The notes: a model not told the origin generated them from the letters alone. DNA of 64,000 nt from Isoperla grammatica (GCA_945910005.1 OX246739.1:38677598-38741597), one strand, 5' to 3'. Positions 52,700 through 64,000 are shown, counted from the first letter of the stretch. A program made the numbers and translations.

Positions 52700-53690
52700 T
52701 TTTGCATTTACGCAATCATTGATACAGCACAGACTCACAAGCTGGGGAGGAGCTAGTCTTACATACCTAACTCTACTTAACACTACTCAAAAACACATAC
52801 TAAAAATCATACTCTGCAAGCATTTTTTATACCTGTCAGAGCAGGTATTCATTGAATCAAAGGTTCTGTCAATTAGGAAATTATATATTAAAATTACTCT
52901 CACTAACGTTTATAAGAATATCATGATGTATCCAACAATCCCTCACACAAAATTAACATGCAACAGATCAAGAAACAAGCTACCTACTTATACCACGGTT
53001 TACAAAAGGAATTGGACAAAAACACTTTCTCTATCTAGGACCTAAAATGTTTAATCGACAATGACAGAAAAAAATTCAAGACAACTTTTACAAAAATAGT
53101 GACTCTCTGGTTGACAGACAAATCAGATCAAGAAGATGAAGATATGATTAAATTACAACCTAATAGACACAAACATACATAACGACAACTAAACAGCTCA
53201 CAAACCGTCTAAATTACTATAAAACAAGAATTAAAAATTAAAATTAAACAAATATACAACTATACGTTAAAACATACATCTACTACTAGGCTACCCTTTA
53301 ATAAATCAAGTAGCAGGTATAGGCACCACTTTGAATAGTCTCTCAAAGAATAGCCAGTAACGAATATATGCAACTTAATAACTGAATGTGCATCAATTCA
53401 AATATTAAGGAATTAATCATAGTCCTCAATATCGTCTCGTCAGCTCACAAAATCTGACTAGTTATTTATAATTGTTAATTAAATGCATAGTTATAGTCTA
53501 GTTTTTAAGTTAATACTTAGTTAAATATATACATTATTCAGTACTCCGCACACCAGATATTATACCTACTGACTCACAAGAATAACTTCTGTCAGTAGGT
53601 ATTGATCAACATAAAAAAAATGTACTGTAATTTATATTGATTTGTAATATGTGGTAACTGAATAAAACAATTGAATTGGATTGAATACCG
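52700..53690 (+). pseudogene. LINE 3' end, CR1/L2-like
   Basis: Pieces of the C-terminal ORF2 region are readable: SLTYLTLLNTTQKHILKIIL, SEQVFIESKVLSIRKLYIK, TRSRNK-like text, then KEFKTTFTKIVTLWLTDKSD-like text with frameshifts. An AT-rich untranslated part ends near 53690 with AATTGAATTGGATTGAAT, typical of LINE tails. The 5' part is absent, as in most truncated insertions. Confidence 0.7.
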
Positions 53691-54529
53691 GCACATAAAA
53701 GAATTTGTGTACCAAAAACTGTTCAAAGTTATGCATTTTCCAAACTTCACTTCATAATAAACAAAGGTGTATTCACAGAATGTTCAAAGGTATGTTCAAA
53801 GGTGTCCCATGATCCCTCACAAATTCATCGTATTTGCTAACATTTCTTGGTCAGCGTAATGTAAATTGTAAAATGAGGTGTCATTTTATGACAAATGTCA
53901 TTTTATGAAATGTCAAAAGGCTACTGACAGTATGCCTTGTCCATTTTCTGTTTACTTTTGTATATTATATACTTGACCTCTTTTAAGGGCAATGGGTAGT
54001 CGCAACATTAGACAACGCACAAATATCGGTATTTTATTGGTATTTTCAAAAGGTTTCCAGATATTGAAAAAGTGATTCATAGCTGGTTTATGGTTTTGTA
54101 TCAATTCAACAATGAATTTAAAACTTTCAAACATTATTTGCAATTGTTATGATTGGTACTTTTGTTATAAATTCAATAGAGCACTCAAAATACACGAGAT
54201 GCATTCTGGTGGCAAGAAAATAAACTTCTATTAGGAGTGGTTTAGCTGTCAATTTTCATTGTTGTTTTATTGTTATTATTCATCAATGGCGCTGAAAGGA
54301 GGTTGCTTAGCAGCGCTATCTATGTTAGTTTTGAGTCCTCTATAACCATTAATTAATTTTGTAATAAAGAAAATAACGGTTTTTTAACTTTGTAAATTCA
54401 TGACTTTAGCTGATAGCTGATACATAACCATATCCAGGGTGTGAATAATTTTTTCAGTATCTTAAAGCATTCTTAAGATTTCAATAAATAACATTAATTT
54501 TTGTGGGCTAGTCTCCCCTTAGGTCTACC
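53691..54529. other. intergenic, nothing recognised
   Basis: AT-rich sequence without recognisable exon, RNA gene or transposon ends. Confidence 0.35.
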
Positions 54530-54537
54530 CTTTAAAC

Positions 54538-55047
54538 CAGTGGTACTCAAACTTTTTTCCTGGAGGGCCACTTTTCCAAAAATCCAAGTAAAGCTGGGCC
54601 GCACTAATACAAGTATGCAGTAGCGTAACTAGGAATTATTTCGGGCGGAGGGGGGGGGGGGGGGGGTTAACAGAGAAAAGTGAGGTGTGGAAATAGCAAG
54701 GGATCTGGGGCAAAGCCCCAGCTGCCGGAGGTCTTTTCGCCGAAGGCGCAAAAATTTCGTGCTTTTCGAGTGCCTTTTTTTTCGTGCTTTTTCGAGTCAA
54801 AGCGTAAAACTCGAAGAATACCCATTAGTTTATATTACGTTACAGGTAACAAATAAGTTACCAAGTAAAGTTTAGTTGGTTGGCGATATATTTTTATTTT
54901 TCACGAATACAATATTATTTTCATATAAAGCAAACAAATAGTCAGTTAAAATAGTAAAATATATAAATGAAAACACAAAAGCTCTGGGCCGCAAAAATTT
55001 TCAGGAGGGCCACATGCGGCTCGCGGGCCGCAATTTGAGTACCGCTG
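54538..55047. mobile_element. hAT element, TSD CTTTAAAC
   Basis: The TIRs CAGTGGTACTCAAA and CAGCGGTACTCAAA are flanked by identical CTTTAAAC (54530-54537, 55048-55055). Subterminal GGAGGGCCAC appears near both ends. It is 510 bp and noncoding, with a poly-G tract inside. Confidence 0.93.
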
Positions 55048-55204
55048 CTTTAAACATACTCACTATAGGTACTGTAGGGATGTCTTGACTAATAAATTAA
55101 ACATGCTAACACTGAAGGTTTGTATAATTTATTTTTAATATTTATAATTGCATAAACTTTGTCAAGCACATAATTATAATTAATTCATTTCAAATACTTA
55201 TACA

Positions 55205-55220
55205 ATATTATTATTATTAA

Positions 55221-55298
<78 letters not shown>

Positions 55299-55312
55299 TA
55301 GTAATAATAAAA
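55205..55312. repeat. (TAA)n microsatellite
   Basis: About 100 bases of TAA/ATA trinucleotide repeat with a few substitutions. The Tyr-rich minus-strand frame over it is an artefact. Confidence 0.96.
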
Positions 55313-55901
55313 TAATACAACAAGATGTAAAAGAAAACTACTGCTACAAAATGATGTATTATTAATAATTATGTCAAATAGAATGATATAACTAGAGCTA
55401 GGATGTTCAGGACCTTTCAAAGTGAGAAAAAGGCAGGCAAATAGTACCTTTAAAACAGCAAAAATGGACCTCAAAAGGACCCATTGAATTTAGATGGATT
55501 AGAGGAAATTGTAGATGCGTCGCTGGCTCGCTGCAGACATCGGCTGGCTCATCTCATCTCTGACTCATCGTTACAGTATTCGACAACAAACAAATCATTG
55601 CGTATGCTTGGCCGGATGATGTGGCAAGCTCGACACTGCACTCGCACGTTTTGCGTCCGTTTTAGCAAATTATATCAAAATAGAAAAATAGTCCCTTAAA
55701 AATGCCCAAAAAGGACCTTTTCTCATGGAATGATGTAAATAGGCATTTTAAGGCAAAATAAAATGCATATTTTTGGCATCCCTAACACTTGAAACACACT
55801 TAAAACTATTTTCCAGGCGAGTATTTGCCAATAGAAAAAAAAAGGAGATGTCCTGAACATCCTAGCCCTAGACATAACCATAACTTGGTCTACTGGCTCA
55901 G

Positions 55902-56015
55902 TCAAAAGCAAGGCGCAATGCGAGTTGGTGTTGTGGGCAATAGGTCCATAGTCTTGCAAACCCAGCCGGCAATATCGACATTTTCTGATTCAGCTTTTCT
56001 CACCCACTCGTGGTT
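55902..56015 (-). CDS. map2k1: MAP2K last coding exon
   Basis: It begins [20 protein letters not shown] after acceptor TTTTTCACAG and ends TRIAPCF then TGA at 55902-55904. It aligns with human [20 protein letters not shown], the region that docks upstream kinases. The more diverged N-terminal residues are unusual, but frame and phase fit. Confidence 0.88.
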   Translation of the reverse strand, partial: NHEWVRKAESENVDIAGWVCKTMDLLPTTPTRIAPCF

Positions 56016-59000
56016 CTGTGAAAAATGTTAAATAAATAGTTTTAAAACAACAAATTACGTACCGGTACTCATTACATTCTCAAGAGTCCCACATAGAGAC
56101 ACAAATACACGTACACACTCCAACATAAGTAAATCACACGTTGAAAGATATCTTCTACTGTACATCCTACATAGATACCTTTTCGGGCTAGACTTGAGTT
56201 CCTCTGCCTCTTGAGTGTACTATGTGACTTTAACTTCTTTTACCTATGACAAGAGGCAGGAGTTTGTTGATTTTTTTTACAAATTTCGTTTTTAAGACTT
56301 GAAAAGGTGACTAATTGGTGGTGAGTATTTTGCAAAAAATTGTTTTTATAACAGTGTTAGTTTTTTGTCAATTTTGGCTATTCCAGAACTATGGAAAATG
56401 CCTAGGCCCTAGGCTAAGAACAGGAACACATATATATCAAGTTCCATGTATTAGGTGGTGTTACTATTATGAATATATGCATAAATCAACGTTATTTCAG
56501 TGGGGGTGGGGGAGCTTTAAGTGGACTAACACAAATAGTTAAAATTGAGCAGTGAACCGTGAATTTTTCATTGTTTTTTTTATTACAACATTAGGTTATT
56601 TGTGAGTAATGAGTCAAATCACTCTAATAATCGTAGCTTATTTCAAAATCGTGGAAAAAATTGGCATTTCCAGCACCACAAGTGCCAAAAACATCCACAT
56701 CTGTTGTTTAAAAACGTTTTCTAAGAAAGTCGCATTTATCGTTGATACTGTACCATCAACTCCTGCCTCTGCCTATGACCCAGGAGTTACATCGAGTTCA
56801 GACTTCAAATAAGGCAGCGCTAGGCTTAGAGCACCTTTAGCGAAGCCAATAACATGTCCAGCTAATTTTAATATATTCTCCACCTACGACTAAGTATTTG
56901 AAGTTTCGATAGGCAATACAAAAACTAAACAACAGCAGAAAAATCTAGTCGTTGCTAGATTCACTCAATGTAATACTGTACAACCTTTGATTTACATATG
57001 TTGAGTAGTGTACAAGGACATTGATGACCACAAGGCCAGTTGTTGCTAGTTGCAGTTGCATGTAAGACTCACCATAAGTGTTTTCAGGTCTGCTCTTTCA
57101 GCTGGATTCTTTTTTAAACAGCTGTCAACAAAGTCTTTAAAAGCAGCAGAAAATATCCCTGATGGTAACTTGGGTGGTGGCTCATTGACAATGTAATCCA
57201 ACAACTCGAATATAGCCATGGGTCTAGGGCCGTTGGAGCCCTGGAGGTAGCTACTGTTGATCGGAGTGTGTGGAATGTGTGAGCCCATGTCCGGATCATC
57301 TAGTCGTCTGGGTGCGAATATGGCTGCCAAGGTCTTTGCATCAGGGGGAGGTATCGGATACATACCTATTGCCATTTCGACTAGGGATAAACCTAACGAC
57401 CAAATGTCGCTCTGAACGGAATAATGTGTTCCTTGCAACCTCTCGGGCTGAAATAAAGCCAAACAATTGTGTAAGGTACCGTACGGTGGAATGCCGTTAC
57501 AAACATGTAGACCTACATATTGTATTGCTTTCTAAAATTGTTGTCATGATTGTCAAGTATGGAACAATTTTTCACCATTCATTTATGTGCAAGGAGGAAC
57601 GCTCTTTTTGGAGACTTTTGAGGATGTCTGTCTGGCTCAACATGATCGTATTAACTAAATTGATCATTTCTGCTTAATTTGATGTTGAATGTTACCATGT
57701 ATGTTATGATGGATGCATTGCTGGCTCTGTTCACACTTACTTTGGGCTTTCTTTGGGCTTTGGGCTTACAATGCTTCTTTCGTTGAAGGTTTGGTTTAAA
57801 ACTATAAATACGTGTTAAATGTGAGAAAATTTGAGTTGGGGTAATGAGGTTATTCTTCAGCGTCATGAACAAAACTTGCTAGCCAAATTGTTATGCTAAC
57901 GATAGACGATCGAGAAAATCGCGCGAGTTGGCTCGCGTGAGCATCTCGCTATGAGTAGGCCCACACTTGATAACATGCAACTTGCCAACTTCCTGATAGA
58001 CGGTTGAGCCAACTCGCGCGAGTTGAAAAAATGTCCAACAATTCCCACTAGTTAGCGAGAATAGTTAGCGAGCCCCAATCAGAGATCGCCGTAGTATCAC
58101 GTGATCATTGATGCAAGAGATGTCTACCAACTACACTTTTAGTACTATTTATGGTTGTCAAAGCCCGCGAAGAATGTTAACATTGTACCCATAACCTATG
58201 ATTATGAATAATACTCGATGTACTTTAAGAACACTTTACTCGATGTACTGCTCTCGCAATGACAAGAAAAATTGCAATTGCTGCGGCTAATATGTTTAGA
58301 ATTATAATAACTCGAAAGAAGGCCATCAAAATAAAAGTAAAACCGATGAGAAAGAATCTTTTCCAATGTGCGTTGATGAAGTAGAAAACAACGCATGGGC
58401 GTACTACGAGGGCAACTATTGTAACTAGTGAGTTTACAATATCACACCAATAGGTGCCACTGCTGTCAAACGATTTCTGTTGAACGTGTATCAGCGATGG
58501 TAATAAACTCTCGCGAGCCAACTCGCGCAATTTTCTCGATCGTCTATCGTCAGCATTAGGCCTGGGCCTGGCAAATAAAGATGTTTTGTACCATCACCTT
58601 TGAATTGGGGGGGGGGGGGGGGGGGGGTTCTAACAATTTTTTTTTTTATTCGTGAATTCGGGGAAACCACACTTTTCCATTTGTAAACTGCAAACATTTA
58701 GTAAAAAGCATTGCTGCATTGAGAAGGGAGTTGGCTGTTTTGCTATAATTGCTTATAGATTTTGTGTTCATTCTGTTGAATAAAAATATGCCAAAACCTC
58801 CAAGGCAAGCCAAGATGTCATCCCAAGCCCGTACAGCTCCATCTCTTACTATTTTGCCCTACACTGGCTGCCGCCTATCAAGTGACATTATCTACCGTTT
58901 TCAGGATAGTTACTACTTACCCTACTTCCGAACCTGTCAAGCAGTTGTTAATGAAACGGCAGACCCATACATGGGGCTTGTGTTTAAGTAACAGTGGTTC

Positions 59001-59531
59001 CGACATTATGGCCAATGAAATTGTGTGGCGACAAAACTACCCCAGTTTTGTCCGCCAGTTTGTACCCCCAGTTTTGTTGATGAAAATTGAATGAAATGGT
59101 GAAGCCCACAGAAAATGGTGGCAACTTACCGACATGTAACTTCGAGTGCCCACAAAGGAGTTGGCCATGGAATCTATCAGTTGTCCAGACACACCGAAGT
59201 CACATATCTTGATTTCACCGCTGCTATTCACTAAAATATTGCTCGGTTTAACATCACGGTGCATAATGGCGTGTTTATCTCGTAAGTAACTCAACCCTTT
59301 CAGAACTGCCAAGGTTATGGTTCCAAGTATCGACTCAGGAATCTTGCCACATTTCTTCAAGATGAGATCTAGAGAGCCACCATCCATGTATTCCATACAA
59401 ATGCTTATTTCACCGTCACTGTAAAAAGCTCCATAGAAGCCCACAATATGGGTGAAATTGCAATCATGAAGAACCTTAAGCTCACGTATGATTTGCTTCT
59501 TGATGGCGGGCTTGACTTCCAGATGTATTAA
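55902..59531 (-). CDS. map2k1: MAP kinase kinase 1/2 (MEK1/2), 3' part, three coding exons
   Basis: MEK1/2 is the dual-specificity kinase that phosphorylates ERK in the cytoplasm after activation by RAF. The minus-strand exons 59531-59130, 57447-57073 and 56015-55902 join in phase 0 into 296 codons plus stop. Visible motifs are LIHLEVKPA (the segment just after the catalytic Lys region), the catalytic loop [19 protein letters not shown], the magnesium loop DFG, the activation segment [20 protein letters not shown] with both Ser positions phosphorylated by RAF in mammals, the Pro-rich insert, [16 protein letters not shown] and [15 protein letters not shown]. The last exon gives [13 protein letters not shown] and TPTR, matching human [13 protein letters not shown] and TPTH. 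The Gly-rich loop and N-terminus are not found, and the 5' exons are probably beyond the right edge. Confidence 0.95.
56251..56771. mobile_element. hAT MITE, TSD CCTATGAC
   Basis: The termini AAGAGGCAGGAG and CAGAGGCAGGAG (right end read inward) are flanked by identical CCTATGAC at 56243-56250 and 56772-56779. It belongs to the same family as 38903-39434, in the opposite orientation, and lies in the last intron of the MAP2K gene. Confidence 0.9.
57073..57447 (-). CDS. map2k1: MAP2K kinase C-lobe exon
   Basis: It encodes [20 protein letters not shown] at its start, the Pro-rich insert ([20 protein letters not shown]), then [20 protein letters not shown] and LKTLM. It is 375 nt with acceptor TATTTCAG and donor GTGAGT, phase 0 at both ends. 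Confidence 0.96.
57448..59129 (-). other. MAP2K intron
   Basis: It contains the Harbinger-like element at 57894-58555 and a poly-G tract at 58608-58627. No conserved exon is recognised within it. Confidence 0.6.
57894..58555. mobile_element. PIF/Harbinger-like element with hydrophobic open frame
   Basis: The TIRs TGCTAACGATAGACGATCGA and TGCTGACGATAGACGATCGA (right end read inward) are flanked by TTA on both sides (57891-57893, 58556-58558). The arms continue with CGCGCGAGTTGGCTCGCG-like text. Inside, the minus-strand frame at 58225-58530 encodes 101 residues with two long hydrophobic stretches and no known domain. There is no transposase. Confidence 0.82.
59130..59531 (-). CDS. map2k1: MAP2K catalytic-loop and activation-segment exon
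   Basis: It encodes 134 residues from [20 protein letters not shown], through [28 protein letters not shown] and DFGVSG, to GTRSYMS. Acceptor is TTTTCAG and donor GTAAGT, phase 0 at both ends. Confidence 0.97.
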
Positions 59532-61015
59532 CTGAAAACAAGATCCAAAACCTGTCAGTTCTTGTTACTACTCTAGGCTGAGTCACATAAGCTCGCAGTT
59601 GCCAACAAATAGCAGATAGACAGTGCCAATATTGGAAGCTAACAATAAACCCATCACCAGTTATTTGGGAAAAGCTACGTGATAATTCATATTATTAATT
59701 AAGATTTTTAGAAAGGAAAGGAAAGACACACATAATTATACTGTACATTATAAATATAATAATTAAACAAATGATGCCTTGATGAAAAAAATCCTAAAAG
59801 TAGAACAGTTGTGTCAGTGTAATCCCTGCGAGTCTTGCAGTGAGTACATATTTACGAAATAAGAAATAGATGCCTCATAATTTCATAAATAGACTTCTTT
59901 TCGTCGTCAACCTTCCAGTGTCCTTCCAGTTCATCTGCCAGTGTTAAATGTTACTCTTCAAACATATGGTGGTCATAAATATAAATGCACGGTTGGTAGT
60001 TCACAGTGATGATAGCAGGGTGGTGACTTCTGTCACTATCTTCATGCACTTTTGCATTTGTATTTTAAAGAGAGGGATCTGGGGCAAAGTGTAAATTGTG
60101 CAAACTTGTCTTCATAAAAGCCCTGAAAATGATATTAGAGTACCGGTACTTACTTATGTTTGCATTCAGAAGGCCTATATGTTGCTGTCAGAACTAAAAA
60201 CACAATATTGAAAACATAAGGTAGTAGGGGGGGGGGGAGGGAGAGGGGAGGATAATTTATCAACGGAAAAGAATACGTTTCCCGAAACAACCATGCTTCT
60301 ACCGTAGACGAGTGGTTAATGGCCGACCAGCAAGCCCCAATTTTCAAATACTGATCACTGATAGGCAATGAGTCCTTCACTTACCTGTGTCAGAAGCATC
60401 TGCAAGATTGTTTTGGGACACACATACAATGATGAACATATTATTTTCCATTTTAACCATTCTGGATCAAAGGAGATAAGAGGCATGGTAAATAGTAATA
60501 GAATAGGGGTTGTCAAAAAGTGTCAGGAAGAGCACTGTTCATAGGGAGAATACTATGTTCCAAGTATCCCTAGGCCTATAGTGAGGCAACTTGAAACACA
60601 AACTTGTGTTTTGGGGTGACCAGTGCAAATAGGTTGTAGAATTTTATTTTATTACAATTTTGAATTCTTAGTTATTTCTTGTACTCACAAAAAATTAAGC
60701 TTATGGGTGAGTTTGGAAAAGTGTGCAGTGTCGTGTCAAAGTAGCCCCAGTTTACAGAATGAAAATGTGACTAGGGTTTTTAAATGTTTGTTTAGGTAAG
60801 TGAGCAGTCCACTTTCATCTACCCTGCCACTGCCAATTTAACAACAGTTTCACTTTCACACAACAGGCGATGGAAATAAGCACCTGGGAGGTTACAAAAA
60901 TCGATTTATCTCTGTTAACAGCCAGAATAAGAAGGAACATTTAACATGGTGTGAGAATGCACATTACTAACAAGCGTAGATCTAACGAGCGTTCATGGCA
61001 TTAATGCTGCTACGA
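59532..61015. other. MAP2K intron or upstream sequence
   Basis: No Gly-rich-loop exon was found here on the minus strand. One minus-strand frame at 60385-60525 stays open for about 47 codons and ends in a good donor (CAG then GTAAGT) in phase 0, but has no homology to MEK. A G-rich tract lies near 60228-60250. Confidence 0.4.
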
Positions 61016-61676
61016 TAGGGTTGCCAACTCTCCTGTATTTCCCGGGAAGTCCCGTTTTTCACTATCATTTCCCGCTTCCCGTACCAACTCCCACGAGAAT
61101 CAGTTTTTCCATAATTTCACAATTTGTTTTAAAATACAAAATTATGTTCACTTCCACCTTTAGCAGTACACACCACACACACACACACACACACAGAAAA
61201 TATGCCTAATTTTGTTAAGTTAATTACAGTACTTTGTTTTGAGCATGCTAGGCTCGACCTCTCATGTTGAGGGTCAAACAATAGAAATAGATGGTAACCA
61301 GTTTAAAAAGAAGCCGAGTTACAAGTTGTTGTTAATTATTCTTTTGTGGCGAGAGTTGTATAATTCTGTTAACACGATACAAAGATGCTACGTGATGCAA
61401 CATAAGGTAACACACAAAAAAAAAGCTAAACTGATAAATATTAGGCCTAGGCCTACCCCCCACTCCCATATTCATTAATCCAAGGAGAACATGTAGACCT
61501 GTAAAGATATTAAATCTCTTAACTCATTTTTTGGGCTCAAACGTCCACTATAAGACACACAAAAATGTTCATCTTTGGCGACTCAGACCCCATCCTGTTT
61601 GTGTGTGTGTGTCCCTCTGCATTTACCATCGATTTTCAAATTCTCGTATTTTCACATTCAATAGTTGGCAACCCTA
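61016..61676. mobile_element. hAT-like element
   Basis: Both ends read TAGGGTTGCCAACT inward. Flanks share CTACG but with an offset of one base, so the duplication is decayed. The termini resemble those of the hAT at 45879-46744. It includes a (CA)n tract near 61170. Confidence 0.75.
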
Positions 61677-62586
61677 ACTACGGACTGTAATGAAAACGAG
61701 GCCTTGTACACGTGTAGTGCAATTCTAACCAAGGTTACATGCATTCACACTATGAGGGTTACTTTCAAAGACATTAAGTTAATTGGTTAGGGTTTAATAC
61801 TTTTAGAATTGAGACTTGTGGTATTAGTGGGCAATCTCATGAACCCAGATATCCTCAAAGTCATCTCATAGGCAGTGCTACACAAACAAAGATGGCCGTC
61901 AGCTCCAACAACACACACATCGAGGGTATTGCTTACATTTATCGCATTCATATTTCAGCTGCATAGTGAGCTGGCTTGGTCATGGTGTACGTCAAACAAA
62001 GATGTACCTAGTGCCTAGTCTGAAATTATGTTAGCACGTACTTGTGATCTTGAACTCAGTTCTAGTGGTTAACCAGCCCTCGAAAAGTCGGTCGTAAGTT
62101 GAGTTGCCAAGACACACTCGCCAGGATTGTAGGGAAAGGTAAGGGTTTCCAACCGTCGGAGGCGAACTCGCCGACGGAGATTTTTTGTTTGCGTTTAATG
62201 GCCTAAAGCGGATTTTCAGTTTTTACTCTAATCACTAAGTACGATGTTCACGCCATAAGCGATGAAACATTTATATGTTTCATCGCTAGGTATCCTACTG
62301 TGTAATATCCTACTGTGTTGTGGGGGCAGGGGCAGGAATTTTTTTCTTTGTGTTCTGTGTTTGAGCAGGCTAAGCTACCAACGGAAACATGAAACACTAT
62401 TTACAATGACTATTGAATATTGATGCATTTAATTTACCTGTGACTTTTTGTTTTGACATGAAATAGTTAACTCGCTATGAGGCTTTTGTTACTTGCCAGT
62501 GGCGAGCGGGCAAATGGACTTTTTGAGGGCTCTGGTCAACATAATTTTATAAGAGTACAAAGTCCAGATAAAACTGGACAAAGCCT
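61677..62586. other. no gene recognised
   Basis: No exon or element with clear ends was seen between the hAT-like element and the next transposon. Confidence 0.35.
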
Positions 62587-63293
62587 GGTAATTATGGCCT
62601 GGAGCTGATTCGTTTTGAACTCACTTTTTTTCATTGAAAAACGCCGAAGTTTTGTTTGAAGTGTTATTTTTATTGTTCAATGTTTAATTGCCTTTATGTT
62701 GATGTACATTATGATATTGTATTTACTTTTGAAAGTTATTAAATGATTGTTAAAGTTTTTATGGTAAAAGTTTACACCTTCTTCCATGTTATCCGCTTCG
62801 TGTTCGTTGCAGTGCTGCCAATCTACAACGTATGAAACCTATAATTGCGCACAATTTTTGGGGAGTCGGATAAGGCCAGGATGGACCTATTACCAGAGCC
62901 AATAACCATACTAACTTTCGTGGGCAATCCTCAACCTGATCCCCTAACCTAACCGAATTTCGTGGGATGTCAGGTAGCTGGGCAAAGTCACTTTAATTCA
63001 GATGTAGGTTTTTTTTATGTACTTACGTTGGTAGCACACTTCTTGTGTGCTCCGAACAGCTGCGCACTCGTACGTACGCCATATTGCCATATTTAACGTG
63101 ATTGTGTTGTCAAATCGATGCATCTTCAAAATGATAATTTAATATGAAAGAAGATACTATTTGTATTAAAAATCATTGTAGCTTACAGATAAATAATGAA
63201 ATAACAATGATGTACTACGCAAATTATCAATATCGCAAAGGAATACAGAAAAAAGGTGAGTTCAAAACGAATCAGCTCCAGGCCATAATTACC
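62587..63293. mobile_element. DNA element, 8-bp TSD CAAAGCCT, GG termini
   Basis: Long TIRs beginning GGTAATTATGGCCTGGAGCT extend about 42 bp inward to GAACTCAC and are flanked by perfect CAAAGCCT duplications (62579-62586, 63294-63301). An 8-bp duplication fits hAT or Merlin; the GG start favours Merlin, by inference. No transposase is recognised in the 707 bp. Confidence 0.85.
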
Positions 63294-63301
63294 CAAAGCC
63301 T

Positions 63302-64000
63302 ACATATGAGGTTTGAAATGTTAGCTACTAGAGGTATTCTACGACATCGATCATTCAATACGATTTCATGCATCTTATCGAAAATATCGCCGTATTGTGG
63401 TAAAAATGATTCAAATATTTTCGAACATGGCCTGCAGTGAACGTTGCTGCGGTTTGTCCCTACACCAACAAAATAAATAAATAAATTCACATTTTGAGTC
63501 TACCCATTCAGTAACAACCCCCCAGAGGATAAATTTATAAGAGATATAGGCACATTATGGTGGTATATCGATATATCGAGTCAGGCGATATAGGCCTACT
63601 ATCGTTTAGAAAATATCGAGCACACTATATCGATTTTTCTACACATTCCTTGGCTTGGACTGAGAAAAATTTAGCAGATATAGGCCTATAGCCCTAACAT
63701 GGAAATCATTTCCACTTGGCCGATAAAATAGTTTGAATTGGGTTGGGTGGGAACTTCAAACTTCAATCTTTTGACTCGATTCATCGATTCATAAAGTATC
63801 GATACAACCGATGTATCGCCGACTGCAATATCGGTACAAATATTGATGGCGATATTTTTGTCCAACTCTAATTATATTATTTGGATTTGACAATAATATC
63901 GGGGGGACTACCTGCAGCAACGCGTACTACAGACAATGCAGATATTTTGTTACCTACGATATCTTATCTAACTTGTTTCATATATTTGCCGAAGTTTTCG
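63302..64000. other. no gene recognised
   Basis: A minus-strand frame of 72 codons (63272-63490) has no recognisable domain. From about 63560, repeated ATATCGAT-type words resemble hAT subterminal sequence like that at 23545-24030, but the ends could not be paired. Confidence 0.35.

Noticed and set aside
55217..55474. Tyr-rich frame
   Set aside because: It is a translation of the (TAA)n microsatellite.
56773..56883. Minus-strand 36-residue frame with acceptor-like TAG and hydrophobic text [20 protein letters not shown]
   Set aside because: I first took it for the MAP2K last exon, but the true last exon with [10 protein letters not shown] lies at 55902-56015. This frame shows no MEK similarity and ends at the hAT target site.
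63272..63490. 72-codon minus-strand frame with several Cys and Arg
   Set aside because: No known domain, and it runs across the end of the 62587-63293 transposon.

Overview
The window looks like nuclear DNA of a marine invertebrate, most likely a deuterostome. Genes are split into short exons by long GT-AG introns full of transposon relics, the proteins resemble vertebrate orthologues closely, and the palindromic word TAGGCCTA recurs throughout. An echinoderm or hemichordate is my best guess, at low confidence. No bacterial features, CRISPR arrays or tRNA genes were seen. Three conserved protein-coding genes can be supported, and I could assemble two of them from start to stop codon. Layout: (1) 1-9.7 kb is intergenic: simple repeats, palindromes, small inverted-repeat elements, a ~480 bp tandem duplication and a decayed LINE ending in a long (TATG)n tail. 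(2) 9.8-36.6 kb, plus strand: U1-70K (SNRNP70), nine coding exons joining in phase into 419 codons. Its introns hold hAT, Harbinger-like and other nonautonomous DNA transposons, a decayed antisense LINE and a ~1.4 kb inverted repeat. (3) 36.6-40.2 kb: convergent intergenic gap with two hAT-type elements. (4) 40.2-48.9 kb, minus strand: the large subunit of chromatin assembly factor 1 (CHAF1A/p150), four coding exons joining into 1024 codons. (5) 48.9-55.9 kb: transposon-rich gap with a 5S-rRNA-like SINE, a TTAA-flanked element carrying part of a P2X7-type cytoplasmic domain, a LINE 3' end and a hAT. (6) 55.9-59.5 kb, minus strand: the last three exons of a MEK1/2-type MAP kinase kinase; its 5' exons were not found and probably lie beyond the right edge. 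(7) 59.5-64 kb: intron or upstream sequence with two more transposons. The three genes are housekeeping genes acting in different processes (pre-mRNA splicing, replication-coupled chromatin assembly, ERK signalling); nothing suggests a functional cluster. The most distinctive content is the transposon load: about a dozen short hAT-like elements, most with readable 8-bp target duplications, several nested or carrying internal repeats; TTAA-flanked elements, one with a captured protein-domain fragment and one a giant fold-back; and paired palindromes with shared arms.
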